From assembly GCA_024413465.1 (NCBI GenBank), contig JAKSVU010000003.1:62001-126000 (forward strand): a stretch of 64,000 bases of DNA, in the 5' to 3' direction. The DNA is from Alphaproteobacteria bacterium. GTDB taxonomy: Bacteria > Pseudomonadota > Alphaproteobacteria > CAAGCB01 > CAG-977. A program made the position numbers and the translations under genes. Below are positions 34,141 to 44,250 of this stretch, piece after piece; position 1 is the first letter of the stretch, and the number at the start of each line of letters is the position of its first letter. The notes under the pieces were generated by a model. It was not told the origin of the DNA. It saw only the letters and a program-made list of their open reading frames with translations, and searched no databases.

Positions 34141-37100
34141 TGGAATACCAAGATTTAATTGAAGCTGGATTTTCAGAAGACGAAGTCAAAAATTATTATC
34201 AAGAAAAATTATCAAATGCCGGATTTACAAATACAGAAATAAATCAATATATTTATGAAAAAAGCGGAAAAGAATTAAAATCTTTGGAAGGTGATGAGCA
34301 AAGTGAAAGTGTTAAGAACGTTGCTCAAGAAGTTGCTGACGTTTCTTTTAAACGCGCTGTTGAACTAGGTTGGCAAAAATCTGTTACAGGAATGGTTGCA
34401 AGGCAAAAACTTCCTGATGAATTATCTGAAGCAGAACAAAAAGGAATGTCTATTTGGGACAAAGCTGTTTCCGGTGCAACTACTGCGCTTGCAGATATTC
34501 CAGTTTATTTGATGAATGCTAAGGTTGGATCTGCTACAGGTGCTGCAACTGGTTTTCTTGTTGGTGGTCCTGGTGGTGCTGCAATTGGAGCAGGTATTGG
34601 TGGAGCAGCAGGTGCTTTCGGGATAACAGACGCTATGCGTCAAGCTTTGATTGATGGTTATACGAAAGGCGAAGTTAAGACACCTGCTGAATTTTTAGAG
34701 CGAGTGCAAAATCAAGCTGTCGCTTTTGTAAAAGGTTCTACAGTTGGAGTTGCATTAAAAGGAATTTCTCCTGTCGCCAAAAATGCAGAGGAATTTATTG
34801 CATCCACTTTTAAAAATTCTTTTGGTAAATATGTTTCAAAAACAGTTCCTTTTTTAGCAGAGACAGGAACGTTGACTGCGGTTGGTTCTGGTGTTGAAGG
34901 TCAAATCCCATCTGCATCAGATTTTGCTGAAACAGCTCTTGTTATAGGAGCAAATAAATTTTTTGGTTTTATTCCAAGTGAAGTAAGTAAAAAACTTTCT
35001 GACGAACAGTTGAATAATAACGTCAAGATTTTTGAAAAAAAATTGATGGATCATTATGCCAAAACAGGAGAACATCCATACGACGTTCTGAAACAAGCAG
35101 AAGAAAATCCTGCGATTTTAGATAAATTATTTGCAGAAGAAAAACCAAGTAAATTTGAAATAAAAATTCTAAACTTAACAGAACATTTTAAACATTTTGA
35201 AGGAATGGATAGATATCAAATAAAAACTGAAATTGAAAAGGAATTGAACAAAATAATAGATTTAGAAATAAAAACAGGAACAAATCCTTTTCTTGTCAAA
35301 ATTACAGAAGAAAACAAACCTCATGTAATTAGATCAAATGTTAATTTACATGGTAATCAAAATAGAAGACATAAAGCCGCTTTGAGTATAATTGAAAGAA
35401 TTATTGAAAATTCTGAATATGTAGATAAAGGTGAAAACGAGAGAGTGGATTTATCCCATAATGTAAATCCTGATACATTAAAACATAAAGAAAATGTTGA
35501 GCTTTATAAATATTTTCACACTAAAATAAAGATTGGAAATGAAAATTATATAGTTGAGTTAGCAACTGAAAAAATGAAAAAAGGAAGTGAAAACGTATTT
35601 AATCTTTATAATGTTAAATTATTTAGGGATAACCTGCACAATCTAACAGACGTTATCCCTAATGATAGGATTACACAAAAAAATAATCCTGTCAATAATG
35701 AAAGTTACCAGACAGATCAAAAAATGCCTGAAAACAAAAATTCTCAGGTTGCTCCAGAAGGTGAGGTTCGGGCTTCTGATGCTGTTAAAATTTCAACTGC
35801 TTTTAAAAACATGGCTGAAAAAATAAAAGTTCCTGTCCGTTATGGTAAAATAAAAGGTACTTCAAATGTTTTGGGGCAGTATTATCCAGATAAAGAAATG
35901 ATTAGAGTTCGTTATGCTAACGATATTGAAACACTTTCTCATGAAGTTGGACATCATTTAGAAAAAATAATGTTCGGTGATATTGGTGCAGAACAAACAA
36001 AAAGTTTCCAGAGTGAACTTGAAAAAATTGCGACAAAAACAAATATGCGTGACAAAGAAAGAGGAAATAGAGCAGAAGGTTTTGCAGAATTTATATCATG
36101 GTTTGTTGCAAATCCTCAAAAGGCAAAAGAACTCTGTCCAAAGTTTTACGAGTATTTTGACGACAGAATGAAATTCGAGATGCCGGAACAATATGATTTG
36201 CTTATGGAAACAAGGGATACAATTACAAAATACGTCGAACAACCTGACGTTATGAAGGTTCTATCTAAAATTTCCGTTGGAGAAAAAGAACAAAAAGCTC
36301 CAATCGATTTTAAAGAAAAGCTTATTCAAAACTTTTATGATGACATTTATCCTTTGAAAAAAATAACAGAGGATTTGGGGATTGATCCATTTTCTCATCA
36401 AAGTCCTTATTTGCAAGCAAGGATGTTGCGCGGAGGAATTGAAGCTAAGGCATCTTATGGATTAAAAGAAGATCAGATCGGTTATGACGGGCAAGTTGTC
36501 GGTCCTTCTTTGGCAAAAATATTGGAACCTGTTAAAGGATCTCTTTTATCTAAAGGAAAATTAAACAAAGATACTTTGCGTGCATATATGGTTTCGAGAA
36601 GGGCATTAGAAAAAGAAGTTCAGGGAATTAAAACAGGAATTGATATTAAAGCCGCAATGAATACCGTTAAAGAATACAACGATCAATATAAAGACATTGC
36701 AAATGCTTTGGCTGAATTTGCTAAAAATGATCTAAAGTTGCTTGTCGATAGCGGTCTTTTGTCGAAAGAAAGTTACAACAACATAACTGCAAAAAACGAA
36801 TTTTATGTTCCAATGAATAGAGTTATGGATATTGATATTGAAGGTGGAATTGGTGGTAAGCGATTAAAACCATCAAATCCAATCAAAAAAATGAAAGGAT
36901 CAACGAGAGATATTATTGATCCGCTAGAAAGTATTATAAGAAATCACATAAACATTGTTGCTCAAGCTGAACGAAATCGTGTCGCTAAATCAATTGCAGA
37001 TTTATCGAAAATAAAAGGTTCCGGTAAATACGTTTTTGAAGTTAAAAAAAATAGCGAAATGATAAAAATTCCAAACGGAATGGATTTGTATAAAGAAGAT

Positions 37101-38903
37101 GCTTTTGGAAATTTTGAGCAAGTAAATGATTTTTGGATCCAGACTGACAAAGTAAACGATAAAACACAGATGATTGCGTATAAAGATGGAAAAGCTAAAG
37201 TTTATGAGATTACTCTAGAAATTGCAGCAATCGTTACAAATATGTCTGGTAAAGGCGCAACTATTCTTTCAAAGGTTTTAGGCGCTCCTGCTCAAAGTTT
37301 AAGACTTGGAGCGACTGCTTGGAATAGTACGTTTGCGTTTAAAAACTTTATTCGTGATACACAACTTGCTTTATTGACAACAAAAGGCGGTTATAAACCT
37401 TGGAAGGATATTATTCCAAACGTAATTTCAATGATAAAGAACGATGAATATTACAAAGCGTATAAACGCTCTGGAGCTTCAATGATTACTTTTGTCAATA
37501 CAAACCGAAACGTTTTGCAAGGGACTTTGGATGACCTTTTGTCAACTGGGTATTTTGATGACATTAGAAACTGCATTGATACGAAAGATTACGTCAAACT
37601 CGTTCAAAAAGGGGTTCTTAATCCAGTTATTAACGGATTGTCATGGATGGGCGATAAATCTGAAACACTTACGCGTTTTGGTGAATTTAAAGCGTCTATG
37701 AAAGGAAAAGAATTTACCTACGAAAATATAGAAAAAGCAGGATTTAACGCTCGAGAAATTACATTAGATTTTGCAAAAGGTGGAACTACTGTTAAAGCAA
37801 TAAACACCTATGCTGCATTTTTTAATGCGAATGTTTTGGGAACAGTTAAAGCAATAAATGCTATTAAAGAAAATCCTGTCAGAGCTGTTCGCATCATGGG
37901 GACGCTTGGTGTTATTGGAGCTTTGGCTAATTGGGATTTTGATAAATGGGACGTTAAGGATGAAATTAAAGAAACTTTAGAAGTTGTCAGAAATACAAAC
38001 TACACATTGTCATTGCCTTATCGAGATAAAGAAACAGGTATTGAAGACAGATACGTTTTGCGCATACCAAAAGCACAGCAGATCGGTTGGATTGCGACTG
38101 CTGCTGAAAATATAACTTACGCAGGGCTTGCAAAATTAAATGGAAAAGATAGAGATGATTTTATTTTAAGTCTTGCAAAAGCAGGGTTTGACGAATTTAA
38201 TATAGTTCCAAATATTAACTTCGCTCAAATGCCTTTTGAATTGATGGCAAATTATTCTAGTTATACAGGTCGCCCAATTGTCCCTGCGAGCATGGAAGGG
38301 ATACTTCCTGAATATCAATATAAAGATGATACGAGTGAAATTAGTAAATTTACTTCAAAGACGCTTGCAAATATTTTTGGAGATGGGAATTCTGTTTCAC
38401 CGATCAAAATTGATTATGCTGTTCGTGGTTGGACAGGCGGTTTTGGACAAGGTGTTTTGAAGTTTGCAGATAAAGTCGGACAAGCAATTGGTTTGTTTGA
38501 AGCTGACAAAATTGAAAAAAAATTAGATAATTCTGCATTTTTTAGAGCTTTTGTATCTCGTGTTCCTTCTGCAAACTCTGAAAGTATAAATAAGTTTTTT
38601 GAAAATGCAAAAAGAGCAAAAGAAAAAGTTAAAACATTCAAGTATCAATTAAAAAGAATGGATCTTGGAGTTGTAGAACAAAAAGATTATTGGCTTGCTT
38701 TTGAGGGTTTTGAAAAAATTGAAAGTGCTATCAATGAATTGTCTGGCGTTGCTGCACAAGTTGAAATGAGTGAAGCTTCTAAAAATGAAAAGCGTAGAAA
38801 TCTGGATCAAATATATTATTCAATGATTGAACTTTCGCGAGAAGCAAACGATGCTTATAAAAAGATGGAAGCTATTTCAAAACAAATGAAAAAGAAAAAA
38901 TAA
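34140..38903 (+). CDS. Giant polyvalent internal virion protein with zincin domain (gp16-like)
   Basis: This 1587-residue protein is probably ejected with the DNA. N-terminal helical part, then a Gly/Ala-rich hydrophobic segment (about 120-165). An LPD3-like domain may cover about 340-500 (NRRHKAALSIIERII and YIVELATEKMK). A zincin metallopeptidase motif HEVGHH lies at 601-606. From about 770 to 1010 the segment resembles LPD38 (MVSRRALEKEVQGI, NEFYVPMNRVMD), a domain of polyvalent phage proteins. The C-terminus is coiled. It follows the gp14/gp15-like genes, so it takes the place of the T7 core lysozyme gp16, with a peptidase instead of a lytic transglycosylase. Domain boundaries are rough. 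Confidence 0.75.
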   Translation: MEYQDLIEAGFSEDEVKNYYQEKLSNAGFTNTEINQYIYEKSGKELKSLEGDEQSESVKNVAQEVADVSFKRAVELGWQKSVTGMVARQKLPDELSEAEQKGMSIWDKAVSGATTALADIPVYLMNAKVGSATGAATGFLVGGPGGAAIGAGIGGAAGAFGITDAMRQALIDGYTKGEVKTPAEFLERVQNQAVAFVKGSTVGVALKGISPVAKNAEEFIASTFKNSFGKYVSKTVPFLAETGTLTAVGSGVEGQIPSASDFAETALVIGANKFFGFIPSEVSKKLSDEQLNNNVKIFEKKLMDHYAKTGEHPYDVLKQAEENPAILDKLFAEEKPSKFEIKILNLTEHFKHFEGMDRYQIKTEIEKELNKIIDLEIKTGTNPFLVKITEENKPHVIRSNVNLHGNQNRRHKAALSIIERIIENSEYVDKGENERVDLSHNVNPDTLKHKENVELYKYFHTKIKIGNENYIVELATEKMKKGSENVFNLYNVKLFRDNLHNLTDVIPNDRITQKNNPVNNESYQTDQKMPENKNSQVAPEGEVRASDAVKISTAFKNMAEKIKVPVRYGKIKGTSNVLGQYYPDKEMIRVRYANDIETLSHEVGHHLEKIMFGDIGAEQTKSFQSELEKIATKTNMRDKERGNRAEGFAEFISWFVANPQKAKELCPKFYEYFDDRMKFEMPEQYDLLMETRDTITKYVEQPDVMKVLSKISVGEKEQKAPIDFKEKLIQNFYDDIYPLKKITEDLGIDPFSHQSPYLQARMLRGGIEAKASYGLKEDQIGYDGQVVGPSLAKILEPVKGSLLSKGKLNKDTLRAYMVSRRALEKEVQGIKTGIDIKAAMNTVKEYNDQYKDIANALAEFAKNDLKLLVDSGLLSKESYNNITAKNEFYVPMNRVMDIDIEGGIGGKRLKPSNPIKKMKGSTRDIIDPLESIIRNHINIVAQAERNRVAKSIADLSKIKGSGKYVFEVKKNSEMIKIPNGMDLYKEDAFGNFEQVNDFWIQTDKVNDKTQMIAYKDGKAKVYEITLEIAAIVTNMSGKGATILSKVLGAPAQSLRLGATAWNSTFAFKNFIRDTQLALLTTKGGYKPWKDIIPNVISMIKNDEYYKAYKRSGASMITFVNTNRNVLQGTLDDLLSTGYFDDIRNCIDTKDYVKLVQKGVLNPVINGLSWMGDKSETLTRFGEFKASMKGKEFTYENIEKAGFNAREITLDFAKGGTTVKAINTYAAFFNANVLGTVKAINAIKENPVRAVRIMGTLGVIGALANWDFDKWDVKDEIKETLEVVRNTNYTLSLPYRDKETGIEDRYVLRIPKAQQIGWIATAAENITYAGLAKLNGKDRDDFILSLAKAGFDEFNIVPNINFAQMPFELMANYSSYTGRPIVPASMEGILPEYQYKDDTSEISKFTSKTLANIFGDGNSVSPIKIDYAVRGWTGGFGQGVLKFADKVGQAIGLFEADKIEKKLDNSAFFRAFVSRVPSANSESINKFFENAKRAKEKVKTFKYQLKRMDLGVVEQKDYWLAFEGFEKIESAINELSGVAAQVEMSEASKNEKRRNLDQIYYSMIELSREANDAYKKMEAISKQMKKKK

Positions 38904-38910
38904 AAACTGC

Positions 38911-38939
38911 TTGAAAAAAGCGTCTTTTTCAAGTATGTT
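38911..38939 (+). promoter_or_regulatory. Phage promoter of the tail block
   Basis: TTGAAA (38911-38916), a 17-bp spacer and TATGTT (38934-38939), nearly the same sequence as 26244-26272. A 7-bp hairpin (ATACTAA at 38946-38952, TTAGTAT at 38961-38967) begins at the expected transcription start. Confidence 0.65.
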
Positions 38940-38986
38940 TATTATATACTAAGACAAGTATTAGTATGTCAATTTTAGCTATTTAA

Positions 38987-39012
38987 GGCAGTTCTTCGGA
39001 GCTGCCTTTTTT
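38987..39012 (+). terminator. Leader terminator before the tail genes
   Basis: An 8-bp stem with a TTCG tetraloop (GGCAGTTC, TTCG, GAGCTGCC, one G-T pair) and six Ts. It lies about 40 nt after the predicted start, the same layout as at 26307-26335. Confidence 0.75.
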
Positions 39013-39034
39013 GTTTGGTAAAAAGGGATATAAA

Positions 39035-39571
39035 ATGAACAAAACAGACGTTTTGAACAAAGCTTTGATATTGTTAGGGCAAGGTGTAATTATTGAACCG
39101 AGCGCTGAAGTTATTATCAACAAAGTATATGATAATGTAAAAGAACGTTTGTTGCGTTCTCATCCTTGGTCGTGCGCATTAAAAGACTATGTTCTTGATC
39201 ATGTTAACGACGTTCCGCCGTTTAAATTTAATTATATGTTTGTTGTTCCTTCTGATTGCTTGCGTGTTATCGCTAACTTTCAGGAAAACACAATTGCTGT
39301 TCGTAAAGGAAGATACCTTTATTCAGACGAACCTGTTTTAAAATTTGTTGGAATTTCAAATATTGAAGAAGCTTTTATGTCGAGTGAGGTTATTAGCTTA
39401 CTTGCTTATGACTTGGCGATTGAGACATGTATGGCTTACACAAGTGATAAAAATTTGAAGGAGCAATTAAGGACAGAACGTGAGATTATGTTAGCTCGCG
39501 CAAAAATGAATGACGTTAAAGAAAGTTCAGAAACTGAAGTTGAATATAATTGTGGATGGGGGCTTCGATAA
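39035..39571 (+). CDS. Tail tubular protein A (gp11-like adaptor)
   Basis: This 178-residue protein matches the T7 gp11 adaptor family: an N-terminal NKALILLGQ, the RLLRSHPWSCAL block that is characteristic of these proteins, and a helical C-terminus (LAYDLAIETCMAY). It forms the ring between portal and nozzle. I chose the AUG at 39035 with AAGGGA upstream instead of the longer TTG frame. It abuts the nozzle gene. Confidence 0.85.
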   Translation: MNKTDVLNKALILLGQGVIIEPSAEVIINKVYDNVKERLLRSHPWSCALKDYVLDHVNDVPPFKFNYMFVVPSDCLRVIANFQENTIAVRKGRYLYSDEPVLKFVGISNIEEAFMSSEVISLLAYDLAIETCMAYTSDKNLKEQLRTEREIMLARAKMNDVKESSETEVEYNCGWGLR

Positions 39572-41520
39572 TGGCTGTCGTTAGTTGTATTAAATATCTG
39601 AACGGTGGTTTATTTTCTGACTTTTTGAAAGCCAGAGACGAATATAATTCCTCATGCAGACAGCTTAAAAATTTCATTCCTAGCGTTCAAGGTCCTATTG
39701 TAAGGAGAGGTGGAACAAAATATCTTGGAGATTGTACAGGCGCTGTTCGTTTAGAGGAATTCGTTTTTGATCCAGAACAAAAGTACCTTTTGGTTTTTTA
39801 TACAACAAAAATTGATATTCTTTACAATGATGCTTTATTTCAAAGTGTTCCAATTTCTTATTCTGAAGATGATATTCCGAACTTGTATATTACACAGGTT
39901 CAAGACGTTATGTATATTGCTCACGCAAACTATCCTTTGAAACAACTTGTTAGATCTGCAAGTGGTGGTGTTGTTACTTTTTCAATTACAGACGTTCAAA
40001 TGATAAACGGTCCTTACATGAATGAAAATATCACAGCAACAACGTTTACTTTTAATTCAAATCAAGTCACTTCAAGCACGTCTTTATTTACCGCAAACGA
40101 CGTTGGTCGTTGGATACACATGGAAGTTGTTGAAAGTGGAACAATTAAATCTTGGGATTGTAAAATATCTACGTTTACAAGTGATACAAAAGTAAGCGTT
40201 ACAGATGTTACCGGAACAACGTCAACTGCTGCGACTAAATTGTGGAGAATGTCTCCTTTTTCTGCAAGTAACGGCTATCCTGAAGCTGTTTGTTTGCATC
40301 AAGAGCGTTTATTTTTAGCAAAGAGTGGTTCTGTTTATGCCGGACAGCAGTCAGCAGGGACAGATTTTCGAATTAAAAAAGAAGACGGAACAGTCCTTGA
40401 TACTCACGGTTTTTCTTGCGATTTATCGAATGAAAAGTCTGGTGAAATATATTGGTTAAATTCTGCCGGAGGAATGTTATTAGTTGGATGTATGAACCAA
40501 ATAAATGCTGTTACTTCAAATGCTATGGGATATGCAATCACACCTTCAAATAAGAAAGCAATTAAGGCCTTTGAATATGGAACATGCTCAACAAAAGCAA
40601 TCGCTGTTGACGATAACGCTATTTTTGTTGATATTTTTCGCAGAACAATTCAAGGAATTAAGTACTCAACTGTTTATGAGGAATTTTCAAAAGACAGTTT
40701 AACGGCTTTTAATGAAGACATTACACTCGGAAAGATAAAGGAAATAGCTTATCAATCTCGCAAAATACCTATTTTATGGTGCGTTAAAAAAAGCGGTCAA
40801 GTTATCGGTTGTACGATATCAATGAAGGATAAGGTTGTTGCTTGGTTCGAAAATGATTTTGGAGGAAAAGTCATTAGTATTGCAACAATGCCAAATCTTG
40901 ATGAAGAACGTGACGATGTTTATTTTTTGGTAGAAAGAGAAATTAACGGAGATACTAAAACATATCTTGAAGGATTGACTTCTGGATTGCGAGATGGTGA
41001 AGTATCAGCAGAAAATGCTTTTTTTGTTGATTGTGGTTTTGAGTTAGATAGTCCGACAGAAGTAAAACAAATTACAGGATTAGATCATTTAGAAGGAAAG
41101 TCTGTCAAGGTTCTTGCAGATGGTGCTGTACATCCAGATAGAGTTGTTGAAAATGGAACGATTGATTTACAGTTCGGCGCAAAACACATCATTGTTGGAA
41201 TTGGATATGAAAGTATATTACAGCCAGCAACGATCATTCCTGCTGAAGGAACAGAACGATCAGAAAAACATATTTCTGGAATAGAATTAATGCTGCAAAA
41301 AACACTTGGCGGAAAAGTCGGTGTTGCAAACAATATGAAAATTATGCCAATGCGTTTTGCAAATATGGATATGGATAAAGCGGTTGGTTTATTTACAGGC
41401 AATTATAAAGTTGCAAGTGGTGGTGTGTGGTCCAAAGACGCAGACGTTGTTATTATTCAGGACGAACCATTGCCTATGACAGTTCAAGCAATATATCTAA
41501 CTATGGAGGTAGCAAGATGA
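39571..41520 (+). CDS. Tail tubular protein B (gp12-like nozzle)
   Basis: This 649-residue protein corresponds to the T7 gp12 nozzle. Its N-terminus carries the typical LNGGLFSDFLKARDEY and LKNFIPSVQGPIVRRGG, shared by podovirus nozzle proteins of the gut-phage type; the remainder is beta-rich. GGGGG precedes the AUG at 39571. It overlaps the start of the tail-fibre gene by 4 bp (ATGA), showing coupled expression of the tail. Confidence 0.85.
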   Translation: MAVVSCIKYLNGGLFSDFLKARDEYNSSCRQLKNFIPSVQGPIVRRGGTKYLGDCTGAVRLEEFVFDPEQKYLLVFYTTKIDILYNDALFQSVPISYSEDDIPNLYITQVQDVMYIAHANYPLKQLVRSASGGVVTFSITDVQMINGPYMNENITATTFTFNSNQVTSSTSLFTANDVGRWIHMEVVESGTIKSWDCKISTFTSDTKVSVTDVTGTTSTAATKLWRMSPFSASNGYPEAVCLHQERLFLAKSGSVYAGQQSAGTDFRIKKEDGTVLDTHGFSCDLSNEKSGEIYWLNSAGGMLLVGCMNQINAVTSNAMGYAITPSNKKAIKAFEYGTCSTKAIAVDDNAIFVDIFRRTIQGIKYSTVYEEFSKDSLTAFNEDITLGKIKEIAYQSRKIPILWCVKKSGQVIGCTISMKDKVVAWFENDFGGKVISIATMPNLDEERDDVYFLVEREINGDTKTYLEGLTSGLRDGEVSAENAFFVDCGFELDSPTEVKQITGLDHLEGKSVKVLADGAVHPDRVVENGTIDLQFGAKHIIVGIGYESILQPATIIPAEGTERSEKHISGIELMLQKTLGGKVGVANNMKIMPMRFANMDMDKAVGLFTGNYKVASGGVWSKDADVVIIQDEPLPMTVQAIYLTMEVAR

Positions 41521-44222
41521 CGATTTCAACGTCAACGAATAAAATAGAAGTGGTTTGTTCCGGCGAAACAAAAACTTTTAATTTCCCTTATTATTTTTTG
41601 GAACAAACAGATTTAAAAGTTTATATCAAAGTTGGTGATAATCCAAAACAACTTTTAACAAAAGATGTCGATTATAGTATTAGTGGAACTCCTGAAGATC
41701 CTGCAAGCCTTCGTGTGTATAAAAACGGAGCAGATGTTATTTTAACAAATTTCCCAACCGCAGGAACTCAATTAATCGTTATACGTAACGTTGAATTTAC
41801 TCAATTAACAGATTATGTGGAAAATGATAAGTTTCCTGCAGAGCTTCACGAACAGGCATTAGATAAATTGACAATGCTTTTGCAGCAATTGAAGGAAACG
41901 TTAGACAGAGCTGTTGCTGTTGATATTTTTTCAGATGTATCTCCAGAACAATTAGTTGAAGCCGTTGAACGTGTTTATAGATCAATAGACAATATTGATA
42001 TTAATGCAAATAACATCGAAAGCATAAATACAAATGCTGACATTGAGGCAGAAATACAAGATACAGCATCAATCAAAAACGAAATTGTTGTTTTATCAGA
42101 AATAAAAACAAAAATTGAAAATCTATCAGACCATTCTGAAGAATTAGAAGCAATTTATAACAATATTTCTGAAATTTTAGAAGCTGTTGGTATAAAAGAA
42201 GATATTGTTAAGGTTTCCGGAATAAAAGAAAAAGTTTCTGCCGTTGCTGATAATGAAGATAATATCAATGCGGTTTCTAACGATCTTGAAAGTATTAAGG
42301 ATTGCGCGGAAGATCTTGATAATATCAATGCTGCTCCAAGTGCTGCTTCTAGTGCGCAAGACAGTAAAAACAAATCTTTTATTTGGGCAGAAGGAACAGA
42401 CGAGCAAGTCCAAGGTTTAGGTGGTGAACATTCTGCTAAAGGTTGGGCTGCGCAAGCACAATCTGTTTTACCAGATCAAACAAATCACGAAGGTGACACG
42501 CTTGTGACAGATGGAACCTTGGCTAGTTGGAGCAGGCCTGCTGTTAGCTTTTATAATGTCTCTATTAAATACAAACAAAACGATGTTGTTTTGACTGCTG
42601 ATAGTACAGGACTTTCTATGTATAGATCACTGCAAAACGATAATATAGGTCATGGTTTAGATGAAGCAAATTTTTGGAAAAAAGAGGATTTAGGGGGTGT
42701 TGGTATGGAACCATCTCATATTATAAATAGTTCAATAAAAGTTGTTGGTAATACTGTTAAGCTAAAATGGACAGATCCTGCTGACACTTTCAATAAAAAT
42801 GGACAATTGATGTGTTCTTGGAAAGGAACTCGTGTTGTTAAAAAACAAGGAAGTTATCCAAAAGACGAATGGGATGGAACTCTTGTTGTTGACGAGACTG
42901 TCAGAAATACATATCAAAACACTGAATACGAAGATACACAGGAAAATGCAGATCAGTGGTGTTATAAAGCTTTTCCGTATTCTGCACACGATGTGTATTG
43001 TCGTCACTCACGGAATAATTTTGGCGTTTATATCTTTGCTTATTGTTGGGATATGAATAATCCAGATCCAAATACTTGCATTACATATCCAGAGGATGCA
43101 GATAATGCAAATTTTGAAAAAGCTTATCAAAACTGGACGACTGATATTTTCACTTACGGCGGTTGGAAAAATGCTCCGTTCTTCCCAAAAGCTTGCGCAT
43201 TAAGTCCAGATGGAACAGTTGCTTACTATTTAGATCCAAATGATTATACTAAAAAAGCAGATGGAAGTGCATCTGATGTTTTAACAGCAGCGTCTCAACA
43301 TGATTACAACTTTATGATGGAATGGGACACGATTTATCGTAAGAAGTACACGGATGGGGCAAAGGTTTATTGCTATTTTTCAAATAAAAAATTAGATGAT
43401 AGTTATGAATGTTGGAGTACAAAACTTGCTGACGGAAGTTATGCAGATCATTTTTACACAAGTATATTCCAATGCGCTCTAGTCAGCTCAAAACTTCGCT
43501 CAATTTGTTGTACAACTACAACAACAACTGTACCTCCAAATCAAATGACTGCTTATGCGACAACAGGCGGTGCTGCAAATGAAAGAAATTACGCATCAGC
43601 AAACGGCGTTGGTTGGGATATCGGATGCGCATCAGACAGTGATTTAATCATAGATCTGTTCCTTTTAATGTTTAAAAACACAAACTCTCAAGCTGTTTTA
43701 GGAACTTCTCCATCATCTACAACTGCGTTAACATTGCATAATGGACGTTGTTTAAAAGACGGTCTATTCCATGGTAGAAATGGCGCTCATAACGCTATGT
43801 TTGGTATGGAAAATTGGTTCTCTCACAGATGGAACAGGGAAGTTGGTGTTATCAATAAGAACGGCACATATTTCGTTAAACACACTTATTCAACGATAGA
43901 TGGATCAACTGCAGAAGGATACAATCTTGACGGAACTGGTTATAAAAACACAGGGATTTCAGTGCCTGCTGCATCGCAATCGTACATTGTAAGTGAAGAA
44001 GTGTATGACGGAAGTTTCTTGCCTAAGTCTGTAACTGGTGGTTCTGCAACAACATACACTTGTGATGGAATGTGGTCGAACAACGGACAGATTGACGTTC
44101 TTCTCCGTGGCGGTGATGTGGACGGCGGTACTCTTGCCGGTGTTCTTTGCTTCTACGTTGCCGACCTTGCTTCTATCTCGTACTGGGCCGTCGGCGCGTC
44201 GCTTTCGTATCACTCGAGATAG
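41517..44222 (+). CDS. Tail fibre / receptor-binding protein, DGR target
   Basis: This 901-residue protein should be the tail fibre that binds the host. The N-terminus (about 1-135) resembles the T7 gp17 virion-binding domain (FNFPYYFLEQTDLKVYI, then AELHEQALDKLTMLLQQL). Heptad-like coiled coil covers about 150-280. A large C-terminal region ends in a C-type-lectin-like variable tip: residues 861-896 (RGGDVDGG, LCFYVADLAS, SYWAVGAS) are encoded by the VR. GGAGGT at 41505-41510 supports the AUG at 41517. Compared with its template, 13 residues differ, mostly asparagine changed to D, G, Y, A, I or V. The lectin fold is inferred from the family of DGR targets. Confidence 0.88.
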   Translation: MTISTSTNKIEVVCSGETKTFNFPYYFLEQTDLKVYIKVGDNPKQLLTKDVDYSISGTPEDPASLRVYKNGADVILTNFPTAGTQLIVIRNVEFTQLTDYVENDKFPAELHEQALDKLTMLLQQLKETLDRAVAVDIFSDVSPEQLVEAVERVYRSIDNIDINANNIESINTNADIEAEIQDTASIKNEIVVLSEIKTKIENLSDHSEELEAIYNNISEILEAVGIKEDIVKVSGIKEKVSAVADNEDNINAVSNDLESIKDCAEDLDNINAAPSAASSAQDSKNKSFIWAEGTDEQVQGLGGEHSAKGWAAQAQSVLPDQTNHEGDTLVTDGTLASWSRPAVSFYNVSIKYKQNDVVLTADSTGLSMYRSLQNDNIGHGLDEANFWKKEDLGGVGMEPSHIINSSIKVVGNTVKLKWTDPADTFNKNGQLMCSWKGTRVVKKQGSYPKDEWDGTLVVDETVRNTYQNTEYEDTQENADQWCYKAFPYSAHDVYCRHSRNNFGVYIFAYCWDMNNPDPNTCITYPEDADNANFEKAYQNWTTDIFTYGGWKNAPFFPKACALSPDGTVAYYLDPNDYTKKADGSASDVLTAASQHDYNFMMEWDTIYRKKYTDGAKVYCYFSNKKLDDSYECWSTKLADGSYADHFYTSIFQCALVSSKLRSICCTTTTTTVPPNQMTAYATTGGAANERNYASANGVGWDIGCASDSDLIIDLFLLMFKNTNSQAVLGTSPSSTTALTLHNGRCLKDGLFHGRNGAHNAMFGMENWFSHRWNREVGVINKNGTYFVKHTYSTIDGSTAEGYNLDGTGYKNTGISVPAASQSYIVSEEVYDGSFLPKSVTGGSATTYTCDGMWSNNGQIDVLLRGGDVDGGTLAGVLCFYVADLASISYWAVGASLSYHSR
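44097..44206 (+). repeat. DGR variable repeat (VR)
   Basis: These 110 bases at the 3' end of the fibre gene align without gaps to the TR at 44399-44508. There are 20 substitutions, all at positions where the template has A (20 of its 27 adenines). No G, C or T of the template differs. The 3' end is the GC-rich CGGCGCGTCGC, the likely initiation-of-homology (IMH) segment, after which the sequences diverge. Thirteen codons change in meaning and two changes are silent. Confidence 0.97.
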
Positions 44223-44228
44223 GGTTTT

Positions 44229-44250
44229 AAAGGGGAATACCTTCCCCTTT
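44229..44250 (+). terminator. Hairpin just after the VR (DGR hairpin or terminator)
   Basis: A 9-bp perfect stem (AAAGGGGAA, loop TACC, TTCCCCTTT) starts 22 bp after the end of the VR and 6 bp after the fibre stop codon. DGR targets often have such a hairpin/cruciform downstream of the IMH that promotes retrohoming. It could also end transcription, though only four Ts follow. Confidence 0.7.
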
